Assembly (NCBI RefSeq): GCF_002964605.1
Contig: NZ_PQDH01000005.1
Span: forward strand, 124,001 to 188,000
DNA from: Vallitalea okinawensis
GTDB taxonomy: Bacteria; Bacillota; Clostridia; Lachnospirales; PQDH01
Length of the DNA: 64,000 bases
Direction of reading: 5' to 3'
Position numbers and translations under genes: made by a program. This document shows positions 56,363-64,000 of this stretch, piece by piece. The stretch's first letter is position 1. Every line of letters starts with the position of its first letter. The notes under the pieces were generated by a model, which worked only from the letters and a program-made list of their open reading frames with translations, was not told where the DNA came from and did not search any database.

Positions 56363-57979
56363 TTATCTTAAGAAATCGATGAGTGATTGTTGTACTATCT
56401 GAGATGTAGCCATCAATGATGCGTTATAGACCACTTGATTACTCTGTAATTCAATAATAGTTTCTGTCATATCAATATCCTCTGTCTTAGATAATAACTC
56501 TGTAAAGTTAATACTATCATCTTCTAGACGATTAGCTGTTAATTCTAGACGATTAGCTTTACTACCCACTACAGCCGTTTCATTGGCTAGTTGTTTCATA
56601 GCATTATCTACATTAGTCGTCATATCATCATAATAATTATTAATCTGATCAGAATAAACTCTTATTGAGGCTTCTAAATCTTCAATTTTTTCTTGTTTCG
56701 CTTCCTCAGAGAGAGTATTATCATTATTAACCACTTCAATTTGATCTTCATACTCACTTATTTTTGCTACATTGTATTCAATATTATTTATTAGTTGTTC
56801 CAGATCTCTTATACTTTCTGTTGTTAATACATCTTTTCCTAGAGTATTAACATCCATGGTTTGTCCTATACTGATTTCATATTCAATATCTTGATCAATA
56901 GTTCCATCAACTATAGATTCATAATCAATCGATACTGTATCATCAGCTATTCCTCCATCAAAAGTGATTTCTCCAGTCTCAATATTTACTAATGCACCAT
57001 TGGCTGGTACAGATGATGTTGCAGGAGCAAACGCAATTGTTCCAGTAATAGGAGTACCTCCGACGCTAATACTTGTGACACTAGCTGGATCAATAGGGAT
57101 ATTCGTTAACTTTATAGTTGTACCAACTTTCTCAATACTTTCACTATGATGCTCGTTAAATTTGTAATAATGATCTGGTACTTGATCACCGTCTTCGAAG
57201 CTAGTCTTTTTATAGGATACCTTGACATCTGAAGTCTTTAAGGTATTTGCTGTTACTTCATTAAATACTAATTCACCAGTATCCTCTAATACATATACAG
57301 TACCATCAACTAAACTTCCGTAATCAATTGTTTCAGAGGTAAACGAATTATCTACTGTATATACAGGATCTGTAGTTACATTACTTACATCATCATAAGC
57401 TAATCGTAATTTATAGACATCAGCTTCCTCTGGATGGTCAGTCGGATTAGTAGGATCTCCACCATAAACCACGTGCTCAGGATATATGTCTGATGGAGCA
57501 AATGTTTCTTCAAGATCTACTTCCCGTGTTACATCCTCTGTATAAATAAGTGGGGTATCCGTTTTATATCCGGAAAAAATATAACGCCCCGCATAGGTTA
57601 TATTTCCTTCATGGGCCAACTGTTCATTCAGTTGTTTGATTTCTTCTAGCATTTTAACATGATCTTCGTATGTATAGGTACCTGAAGAACCTTGGACTGT
57701 CAACTCTCGAACTCTTTTATACATATCAGTCATGTTAATTAGCGCTTGTTCTGTCACATCTATCCAAGACGTTGCATCATCCACATTCCTACTATATTGA
57801 CTAATTTCAGAAACATCAGTTTTTAGCTTTAGTGCTCTTACCGCTACTATAGGGTCATCTGAAGGTTTACCAATCTTTTTTCCTGTCGTTAATTGCTGTT
57901 GAATATCAAGCATATTAGATTGGGTATTATTCAGATAGAGCATCGTATTATTGGTTACCATTTGATTGGTTACACGCAT
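56363..57979 (-). CDS. flgL: Hook-filament junction protein FlgL
   Basis: The 538-residue protein starts MRVTNQMVTNNTMLYLN and ends with QSNQVVYNASLMATSQIVQQ, the flagellin-like coiled-coil ends. It is much longer than the usual 300 or so residues because of an inserted central domain (about 135-345). Start ATG at 57979 is ten bases behind AGGAG. It lies between flgK and fliW. Confidence 0.94.
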   Translation of the reverse strand: MRVTNQMVTNNTMLYLNNTQSNMLDIQQQLTTGKKIGKPSDDPIVAVRALKLKTDVSEISQYSRNVDDATSWIDVTEQALINMTDMYKRVRELTVQGSSGTYTYEDHVKMLEEIKQLNEQLAHEGNITYAGRYIFSGYKTDTPLIYTEDVTREVDLEETFAPSDIYPEHVVYGGDPTNPTDHPEEADVYKLRLAYDDVSNVTTDPVYTVDNSFTSETIDYGSLVDGTVYVLEDTGELVFNEVTANTLKTSDVKVSYKKTSFEDGDQVPDHYYKFNEHHSESIEKVGTTIKLTNIPIDPASVTSISVGGTPITGTIAFAPATSSVPANGALVNIETGEITFDGGIADDTVSIDYESIVDGTIDQDIEYEISIGQTMDVNTLGKDVLTTESIRDLEQLINNIEYNVAKISEYEDQIEVVNNDNTLSEEAKQEKIEDLEASIRVYSDQINNYYDDMTTNVDNAMKQLANETAVVGSKANRLELTANRLEDDSINFTELLSKTEDIDMTETIIELQSNQVVYNASLMATSQIVQQSLIDFLR

Positions 57980-58020
57980 GATCAATCATCTCCTGAACCA
58001 TTTCTAATCTTATTTTATAA

Positions 58021-59754
58021 TTATCGGATTAAGCCATTAATAGTGGTGTCACAGATTTCATCGAATACACTAATCATCTTCGCTGCAACATTATAGGCTT
58101 GCTGGTACTTCACCATATTCATGGATTCTTCATTGAGATCTACACTTAAAAATGATAATCGTTGATTCTCTATGGTGTGATTAATAGAGTTTTGATTACT
58201 GTAGAAAGTATTAGCTTTCATCGTATCAATACCTACATCTGCTATTAACATCTCCATGTAGTTAGCTGGATCGCTGTTACTAAATGCACTTCCATCTTTA
58301 ATACCACTCAAATCAAGAATCAATTGATTATCGCTTTCCCCATTAGTCACAGAATAAGACGTAGCAAATTTTGTATGATCCTCTTCAATTTCACTTGAAA
58401 CTGCAAAGTTTTGTGCTGTGATTTGAGTATAGCTATAAGGGTCATTTAAGTCCATTGAAGAACCGCCGCCATTATTAATATCCTCAGTAACAAAAAATTC
58501 TTGAGCATAGCTTCCATCTTCTAATTGCCCTTGCATATGTATTTGATTAAACTCTTCAGCAAATGTTCTAACGAATTCATTTAATTTCTGCATATAGTAA
58601 GGAATACCTTTACAGGTTAAAGATTCACCAATTTCTGCATCACCACCAATAGTTATGTCAGCAGCAGGTGGTTTATCAGTAAGTATAATAGTCATTTCAT
58701 TATCCGTATCATTATAACTGCTAACAGTATATTTATAAGCTACACCATCAATTTCTATTTCTCCAGAAGGTAATATATCAAATCGATTAATTCCCTCTAT
58801 CACCATTTCACCAGTGGTTTCATCATACTGCTTTACTCCACCGTTAAAATTAGCACCATTATTACCATCTCTCACATCGATAATGGCTTTTAATTCACCT
58901 GACATATTACTATGGTTAATATCAAAAGGATTACCGTTACTCCAGTTAACATCAAATAACCCATCTGCATCCTCAGGGTTCTTCTTATAATCCCTTTCTA
59001 CTATCTCTAAAGTATTATAATCATTATGATGTACTAATGTTTCACCGTTGATTTTTAAAACCATCTCTTCATAGCCATGAGCATCTTCAATATAGCTCAC
59101 ATCAACTGGCACAATTCCTGATAGCTCATCAACAAGCAAATCACGTTGATCTCTTAGATCATTAGCCTTTAGTCCACTCAACTCTAAGGTATAGATTTGG
59201 TCATTAAGCTTAGCGACTTGCGAAGCAATATCGTTAATCTCACCAACGAGCTGTTTTACTTCTTGATTAAGATCCTTTTGATATTCATTCATACTAGTGG
59301 CAACCGTATTAAAGTAAGCTGCAAAAGATGAAGCCATTCCAACAGTCTGTGCCTTATAGGAAGGGTCTGCAGGATTTTTAGATAAATCCTGTAAAGAATC
59401 AAAGAAATTATTGAAACTCGTAGTGAAACCAGAATCAGAAGGTTCATTAAACATGATTTCTATTTGCCCCATATGTAAAGCTTTAGATTCATACTCACCA
59501 AGTAATGTATTGGAATCCCAGTATTTATAGTCGAAGTACTCATCACGAATTCGTGATACTTCAATTATTTCCGAACCGGTACCCCACATCCCTATATTAG
59601 TTCCATTATCAATAGGACGAGCCGCTTGTTGCACAGCTTGTTGACGGCTATAACCATCTGTTTCAGCATTAGATATATTATGAGCTGTTACATCAAGAGC
59701 TCCTCTTGCTGTATACAACCCTTGTGTTGCAACACTCAATCCAAAAAAAGACAC
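58021..59754 (-). CDS. flgK: Hook-filament junction protein FlgK, second copy (GTG start)
   Basis: The 577-residue protein starts (GTG) MSFFGLSVATQGLYTARGAL with the N-terminal SNAETDGYSRQ and C-terminal SINHTIENQRLSFLSVDLNEE, the rod/hook-like domains. GTG at 59754 is eight bases behind GAGG; the earlier GTG overlaps that site. It lies between the other flgK and flgL. The two flgK products share only the end domains closely. Confidence 0.95.
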   Translation of the reverse strand: MSFFGLSVATQGLYTARGALDVTAHNISNAETDGYSRQQAVQQAARPIDNGTNIGMWGTGSEIIEVSRIRDEYFDYKYWDSNTLLGEYESKALHMGQIEIMFNEPSDSGFTTSFNNFFDSLQDLSKNPADPSYKAQTVGMASSFAAYFNTVATSMNEYQKDLNQEVKQLVGEINDIASQVAKLNDQIYTLELSGLKANDLRDQRDLLVDELSGIVPVDVSYIEDAHGYEEMVLKINGETLVHHNDYNTLEIVERDYKKNPEDADGLFDVNWSNGNPFDINHSNMSGELKAIIDVRDGNNGANFNGGVKQYDETTGEMVIEGINRFDILPSGEIEIDGVAYKYTVSSYNDTDNEMTIILTDKPPAADITIGGDAEIGESLTCKGIPYYMQKLNEFVRTFAEEFNQIHMQGQLEDGSYAQEFFVTEDINNGGGSSMDLNDPYSYTQITAQNFAVSSEIEEDHTKFATSYSVTNGESDNQLILDLSGIKDGSAFSNSDPANYMEMLIADVGIDTMKANTFYSNQNSINHTIENQRLSFLSVDLNEESMNMVKYQQAYNVAAKMISVFDEICDTTINGLIR

Positions 59755-59794
59755 GCGTTTCACCTCAATTCTAATTATTACTCTAGTGCCATAT

Positions 59795-61321
59795 TTACAA
59801 ATTCATTAAAGAATCTATCATTTCATCTATAACCGTTATGACTTTAGCATTGGCATTATAGGCCTGCTGATACATAATCATATTCGTTAGTTCTTGATCA
59901 GTTGATACTCCCATAATACTTAAACGTTGGTTATTAATTTGATTAACCAACATACTTTGACTTTCATAATGAGTTATAGCATTAGTTCCTGCTCCACCTA
60001 ATTCGGCAACCATTGAACTATAGAAATTATTTATACTTAAATCATAATCCGCATTAGGATTAATTTTTAAACTATCTTCATTCCACGCTTCAATAATTTC
60101 CAATACAACGGTGTTATCACCTGGTAATGAAGGATCTCTTGTTAACCCCAGCTTAGCGACATCATTTAATATATCTTCATTAATCATAATGTTCCCTGCT
60201 TTTAAATCATCATCAGCATTCCCTGTGAGATCTTTTACTGGTAAAAATAAAGGTTCCCCTGCTGTTCCATCTAACCCATAGGTATTCGTCGTTACAATAC
60301 TATTGATTGTACTTGTTATATGATGTATAAGATAATCAAATTCAGCCATTGTCTTCATAAGTATAGAGTCTTCAATCTCCTCATATTTAGTACTATCTTC
60401 TAGATAGGTGTAATCAACATTACTATCCCCTCTTAGTGCTAGGATACCTTTCAATTCCCCTTTATCCTCATTGTTATCCGGATCTATATCACCATAGAAA
60501 ACATCGATATTTGTATCTTTCCAAACAGGTTTAGATAATGGTGCATTTGGATCAGTAACAACTGTATCCATTTCAACGTAAGAGGTACCATCAATCATTG
60601 TATAACCTTCAGCATTAACTACTACGCTACCATTAGGTTCTTCATGGTATTTAATATCAATAATTTCACTTAAACGATCTAATAGATTATTTCTTTCATC
60701 TCTGTAGTCGTTGGCACTGACACCACCCGCTTCAGCTTCTGCTATAATAGCATTAAGTTGAACAATTTGTTCCGATATATCGTTAACTTCATCTACTAGG
60801 TTATTCACTTTATCATTAAGCATATATTGGTAATCATACATTTGATCTTGAATTTGGTTAGCTTGATCAACGAATAGCACTGCACTCTGAACAAAGGAAG
60901 CTCTTGCTTCTAAGCCTTCAGGATGTTTACTTAATTCATTAAGCGTTTCCCACATGTTTCCTATGATATCTGAAAAGCTTGTACCTCCTACAGTTTCACC
61001 AAGAATGGATTCTAACTCGCTAACACCGTACATTTGCGCTTCATAAAACTTCATGGTACTTGCTTCATCACGATAGGACATATCAAGAAACATATCTCTG
61101 ATTTGAGCTACTTCTTGAATACTTACACCCGTACCAACAAGAAGCTCTTGTTGACCAGAAAATCCAAATAGAGAATAATGACTATCGCTTTGATTAACAC
61201 GTTGTCGCGTATATCCCAGAGTTTCAGCATTCGTGACGTTATGGCCAGTAACCTCTAACGCTCTCTGACTTGCACTTAATCCAGATACGGCACTGGACAA
61301 TGAACTACCCATAATAGCCAT
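59795..61321 (-). CDS. flgK: Hook-filament junction protein FlgK, first copy
   Basis: The 508-residue protein starts MAIMGSSLSSAVSGLSASQR with TNAETLGYTRQRVNQSD, and ends with VSTDQELTNMIMYQQAYNANA. It has the typical FlgK ends and lies in the usual place after flgN. AGAGGTG precedes the ATG. A tandem second copy follows; the pair may form distinct parts of the junction or be alternates. Confidence 0.96.
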   Translation of the reverse strand: MAIMGSSLSSAVSGLSASQRALEVTGHNVTNAETLGYTRQRVNQSDSHYSLFGFSGQQELLVGTGVSIQEVAQIRDMFLDMSYRDEASTMKFYEAQMYGVSELESILGETVGGTSFSDIIGNMWETLNELSKHPEGLEARASFVQSAVLFVDQANQIQDQMYDYQYMLNDKVNNLVDEVNDISEQIVQLNAIIAEAEAGGVSANDYRDERNNLLDRLSEIIDIKYHEEPNGSVVVNAEGYTMIDGTSYVEMDTVVTDPNAPLSKPVWKDTNIDVFYGDIDPDNNEDKGELKGILALRGDSNVDYTYLEDSTKYEEIEDSILMKTMAEFDYLIHHITSTINSIVTTNTYGLDGTAGEPLFLPVKDLTGNADDDLKAGNIMINEDILNDVAKLGLTRDPSLPGDNTVVLEIIEAWNEDSLKINPNADYDLSINNFYSSMVAELGGAGTNAITHYESQSMLVNQINNQRLSIMGVSTDQELTNMIMYQQAYNANAKVITVIDEMIDSLMNL

Positions 61322-61332
61322 AAAATCACCTC

Positions 61333-61845
61333 TTACTGTTTTGCATCAAAGTAACGTTGTCCAGACTGTTGTTCAACCGCTTGTCCTTTACCAGCATAAG
61401 CAGAAGCACTTGGCATAACTCTACTTGTCTGCAATGCATTCATAGTAAAGTCAACATAATTTAATGCCTGATCAACGAGATTTGCGTTTTGTGTATTCTT
61501 CCCTTTTAATTCTTGTATAGTATCTAATAACTTTTCTCTAATTTCAATAAGTTGTTTACTTTCAGTTTTATCTTGACCAATTAATTCAGCCAGGCGGAGT
61601 ATTGATAAATCTTTTTCTTTCTTATTAAGTACAATGGCAATATCCTTTATTAGTCGCTCTCGTTCTCTTTCAAGTCTTGAAACTCTACCAACTAATTCTC
61701 GTTCTACTGCTGAAACCTTTTGTAGGTCTTCAATGACGTTGGCTATAATCACTTCTGATTTCACTTGCTGGAGTTGCAATAAGCTTTTATAACATGCCAA
61801 TTGTTCTTTAAGATTACTAGTCAAGTCATTCATTAAACTTGCCAT
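61333..61845 (-). CDS. flgN: FlgN export chaperone
   Basis: The 170-residue helical protein (MASLMNDLTSNLKEQLACYK start; LERERERLIKDIAIVLNKKEK middle coiled coil) occupies the flgN place, ahead of flgK and behind flgM. It holds FlgK and FlgL in the cytoplasm. I chose the ATG at 61845, six bases behind AGAGGGG. Confidence 0.9.
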   Translation of the reverse strand: MASLMNDLTSNLKEQLACYKSLLQLQQVKSEVIIANVIEDLQKVSAVERELVGRVSRLERERERLIKDIAIVLNKKEKDLSILRLAELIGQDKTESKQLIEIREKLLDTIQELKGKNTQNANLVDQALNYVDFTMNALQTSRVMPSASAYAGKGQAVEQQSGQRYFDAKQ

Positions 61846-61871
61846 TGTCATCCCCTCTTAATATTAAAATA

Positions 61872-62150
61872 TTAGATCTGAACATCAAATCCTGATTCTA
61901 CCATTTTCTTAGCTACTTCTTTACCTTCAATATTGTAGTTGTTCGATTGCATCATCGCTTTAATCTCTTCAACTTTTTCCATACGTACGTCTGGAACCTT
62001 TTTGCCCATCTCCCTAGCTACTTGAAAATCTTTAGCTACTGAAGATAACTCTACAGTATCTTTCGATTTCGCTTGATTAACTTTATTAGTTTTGTTTACC
62101 ATATTATTCTTATAAATATTTGTTACTCTATTAACCCCATTGATTTTCAT
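61872..62150 (-). CDS. flgM: Anti-sigma-28 factor FlgM
   Basis: The 92-residue protein starts MKINGVNRVTNIYKNNMV and has a conserved C-terminal sigma-binding helix (RMEKVEEIKAMMQSNNYNIE). FlgM inhibits sigma-28 until exported through the finished hook. GGCGGTGG precedes the ATG. It has its own candidate sigma-28 promoter, giving negative feedback. Confidence 0.95.
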   Translation of the reverse strand: MKINGVNRVTNIYKNNMVNKTNKVNQAKSKDTVELSSVAKDFQVAREMGKKVPDVRMEKVEEIKAMMQSNNYNIEGKEVAKKMVESGFDVQI

Positions 62151-62183
62151 GTGTTTCCACCGCCTTATTTATATTCAATGATT

Positions 62184-62211
62184 ATATCGACACGTCAATA
62201 AGTAAACATTA
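62184..62211 (-). promoter_or_regulatory. Candidate sigma-28 promoter of flgM
   Basis: TAAT (62208-62211), a 16-base spacer and GTCGATAT (62184-62191), seven of eight matches to GCCGATAT. Confidence 0.65.
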
Positions 62212-62265
62212 TATCTAATTGTTATAAAGATTATTCCAATTTTAAGATTATTTTCTAGTTAATAA

Positions 62266-62300
62266 GAAAAAGCCTTGTAATCGAATTCCATTACAAGACT
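62266..62300 (-). terminator. Terminator after the yvyF-like gene
   Basis: AGTCTTGTAAT/ATTACAAGGCT stem (one mismatch) followed by TTTTTC on the minus strand, 13 bases past the stop. Confidence 0.82.
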
Positions 62301-62312
62301 TTCATCAACATT

Positions 62313-62735
62313 TTAATTGTCTCTATTTAGATAATGCATTTTAGCACCTTTACTTGAGTATTCTGAGTCACCAGATCTTTTCTTTAATTCATTACCTCTA
62401 TTTGCAGCGCCATTTAGCTCTTTTTTAATTTCATTTTGACAATCTTCACAAAACTGCCCTGATTTAATCATAACTCCACAACGCTGACAATCAATACCGA
62501 TAGGTGAATCATCTGTTATTTCAAGACGTCCTTCACGAAGGAATTTATTGATTAACTGAACATTTACCTCTGTTTCATTAACTGTTTGGTGAATTGTAGA
62601 TTTTGGATTTTGTCTTAAATACTTACGTACTACTTTAAAATCTACTTCTTCTTGGTCTTTACATTTTGGACAAATAATATCTCCATGTATGTAATTAAAT
62701 AATGCTCTACATCTTCTACATTGACGAGCCGCCAC
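62313..62735 (-). CDS. yvyF: YvyF-type flagellar operon zinc-ribbon protein (GTG start)
   Basis: The 140-residue protein has two zinc ribbons (CRRC...CPKC near 6-26, CQRC...CEDC near 83-98) around a helical segment with FLREGRLEI, as in the TIGR03826/YvyF family of B. subtilis, where the gene also precedes flgM. Its job is not known. The GTG at 62735 is six bases behind GGAGGTG; an ATG two codons earlier abuts the site. Confidence 0.85.
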   Translation of the reverse strand: MAARQCRRCRALFNYIHGDIICPKCKDQEEVDFKVVRKYLRQNPKSTIHQTVNETEVNVQLINKFLREGRLEITDDSPIGIDCQRCGVMIKSGQFCEDCQNEIKKELNGAANRGNELKKRSGDSEYSSKGAKMHYLNRDN

Positions 62736-62848
62736 GGCCATCACCTCCAAGTTATTTTACCCACTAAATTTTCTAATATGCCGAATCCTCTTGACTATAT
62801 ATGTATTATGTAAAGAATAAAATAATATTCTTCTTTTGTACTCTTATA

Positions 62849-62950
62849 GGAAAGTCATATAATTCAATCAATCAACTAGCAACCGTTAATTGATGTTAAA
62901 GGAACTTTCCCGACGATACAAACTTCCAAAGGAAGATGTAGCGTAGCTAC
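62849..62950 (-). ncRNA. Structured leader of the yvyF-flgM transcript (unknown)
   Basis: Between comFC and yvyF (350 bases) the minus strand can form three stems. They are GTAGC/GCTAC (62938-62950), CTTCC/GGAAG (62923-62935) and a larger GGAAAGT/ACTTTCC fold (62849-62855 with 62904-62910) with inner pairing. I matched it to no riboswitch class. Confidence 0.4.
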
Positions 62951-63073
62951 TTTTGCTCTTTAATATTACTTCTTTTCTAGAGTAATAACGGTAAGTTATT
63001 GAATAGCTTATCCATATAATGATTAAATCCCAGTAAGTTTAACTAAATACTTTCTGCAACTTAATCATATAAT

Positions 63074-63101
63074 ATATCGGCATAATTATCTGTGTTGATT
63101 A
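63074..63101 (-). promoter_or_regulatory. Candidate sigma-28 promoter upstream of yvyF
   Basis: TAAT (63098-63101), a 16-base spacer and a perfect GCCGATAT (63074-63081) on the minus strand, overlapping the end of comFC. Confidence 0.75.
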
Positions 63102-63796
63102 GCAATTGCAGCAGTTATAAAATATACTTTTTTTGTACCAGCTTCCTTCAATACTTTTGCACATTGGTCCATGGTATTACCTGATGTATAAATATCATCG
63201 ATTAGGAGCACCTGTTCATATTGTTGTTGGTTTGATATACTGAAAGCATTTTTCAGATTATTCTGCCGCCCTCTTAAATTAAGTGAACTCTGTGGTTTTG
63301 TCGCTTTGATTCGTAAAAGATAGTTAATATCAACGGGTAGGTTTAATTCTTTTGCTAATGTCTTTGCAATAACTCCAGCTTGGTTATAACCTCTTTGCAT
63401 CTCTCTTGATGGATGCAAAGGTACGGGTATAATGACAGAAATATCAAGATGGTCAATCTCATCTTCTAAATACTTTGCCATCATTTTTCCAAAAGCTGTA
63501 CCAATTTCTTTTCGTTTCCCGTACTTTAATCGATAAAATGTAGTATGAATGATTCCTTCGTATTGAAGTAATGCAAACCCTTGATCAAAAGAATAATCAA
63601 CTTCTTTACAAACCTCACATCGCTCTTCCACTGAGTCAACTAATCTTCCACATTTGATACATCGATGACCATCATTAATGAAACGATGTATGTCACAAGC
63701 CTCACAAACATGTCGCTCCTTTACCGTTAATAACTCATCACAAAGTAAACACCTTGGTGGAAAAATTAGATCCAGTAACCCATTAAAAACCTTCAT
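63086..63796 (-). CDS. comFC: ComF family phosphoribosyltransferase-like protein
   Basis: The 236-residue protein has an N-terminal zinc region with repeated CxxC (PPRCLLCDELL, CIKCGRLV, CEVC) and a PRTase fold with VLLIDDIYTSGNTM. The family supports DNA uptake or repair during competence in B. subtilis. Placement between recD2 and the flagellar operon matches many Firmicutes. I chose the second ATG (63796), six bases behind AGAGG. Confidence 0.94.
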   Translation of the reverse strand: MKVFNGLLDLIFPPRCLLCDELLTVKERHVCEACDIHRFINDGHRCIKCGRLVDSVEERCEVCKEVDYSFDQGFALLQYEGIIHTTFYRLKYGKRKEIGTAFGKMMAKYLEDEIDHLDISVIIPVPLHPSREMQRGYNQAGVIAKTLAKELNLPVDINYLLRIKATKPQSSLNLRGRQNNLKNAFSISNQQQYEQVLLIDDIYTSGNTMDQCAKVLKEAGTKKVYFITAAIANQHR

Positions 63797-63833
63797 CATT
63801 TACCTCTCCCAAACCAAACTCTTACTGCAAGAA

Positions 63834-64000
63834 TTATTTTAGAGTCATTTGATGTAGTTCATTCATGTCTTTAATACGGTCATTTAAAGATGCGTAGCGA
63901 TTAATTTCTCTCCTGTTATCCACCATTCTCTTAACGGTTTCCTCTAAACCCACTATGACAACATAGCGTTTAGCTCTTGTGACAGCCGTATATAAGAGAT
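63834..64000 (-). CDS. recD2: RecD2-like ATP-dependent DNA helicase (C-terminal end only)
   Basis: The last 55 codons read LLYTAVTRAKRYVVIVGLEE, the conserved motif VI end of UvrD/RecD-type helicases, and run to a TAA. The rest lies beyond the window. RecD2 is a 5'-3' helicase. Its assignment relies on this one motif and its place ahead of comFC, so another superfamily 1 helicase is possible. Confidence 0.75.
   Translation of the reverse strand, partial: LLYTAVTRAKRYVVIVGLEETVKRMVDNRREINRYASLNDRIKDMNELHQMTLK

Noticed and set aside
62849-62950. Cyclic-di-GMP riboswitch before a flagellar operon
   Set aside because: The conserved GCAAA-type joining sequences and tetraloop receptor are not present in the right order.

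Overview
The window is low-GC chromosomal DNA from a motile, Gram-positive anaerobe of the Clostridia type. The basis is the ribosomal, rpoBC and late-flagellar gene order, strong AGGAGG ribosome-binding sites, sigma-A promoters with 17-bp spacers, an L7Ae-like gene ahead of rpsL, and a fliW-csrA-hag locus. A Vallitalea-like or Lachnospirales relative is my guess; nothing in the window names the species. All but three genes lie on the minus strand, so transcription mostly runs from high to low coordinates.

Region by region: (a) 1-3.1 kb, head of the S10 operon (rpsJ, rplC, rplD, rplW, rplB, the last cut by the window edge), with promoter and structured leader. (b) 3.8-7.1 kb, plus-strand ZIP metal transporter and a secreted neutral ceramidase. 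(c) 7.1-30.5 kb, a carbohydrate block: GH65 phosphorylase, YesM/YesN-type two-component system and ABC importer; AraC regulator facing a GH172 enzyme; GH13_18 phosphorylase, second ABC importer, glycosyltransferase and LacI regulator; then glycerate kinase, GntP permease and CdaR regulator. Two ABC importers have no ATPase gene here. The mix of GH13_18, GH65 and glycerate genes suggests use of glucosylglycerate- or kojibiose-type sugars. (d) 30.7-35.8 kb, the str operon (rplGB, rpsL, rpsG, fusA, tuf). Block (c) separates tuf from rpsJ, which are often neighbours in Firmicutes. (e) 35.9-48.6 kb, cutC, rpoC, rpoB, rplL, rplJ, rplA, rplK, nusG, secE, rpmG. (f) 48.9-64 kb, late flagellar genes (chaperone, fliS, fliD, flaG, two flagellins, two csrA genes, fliW, flgL, two flgK genes, flgN, flgM, yvyF), then comFC and the end of a recD2-like helicase gene.

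The most interesting signal is an RNA/DNA structure theme around CsrA. Six copies of a roughly 100-bp repeat (4.7, 20.4-20.6 and 36.8-37.2 kb) each fold as an outer stem enclosing two hairpins. The stems change by compensating substitutions, while the loops keep a GGA core, in most cases inside a sequence matching the CsrA consensus ACANGGANGT, and the two loop cores are always exactly 25 bases apart. In the flagellar locus, two terminator-like hairpins with an identical GGA-tipped stem (CTGCAGGATGCAG) flank a short second csrA gene, and both flagellin leaders carry a GGA-loop hairpin just upstream of the ribosome-binding site. A CsrA-centred network with interspersed decoy-like repeats is the main hypothesis. 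The caveat is that the GGA face of each repeat lies antisense to the gene it follows.
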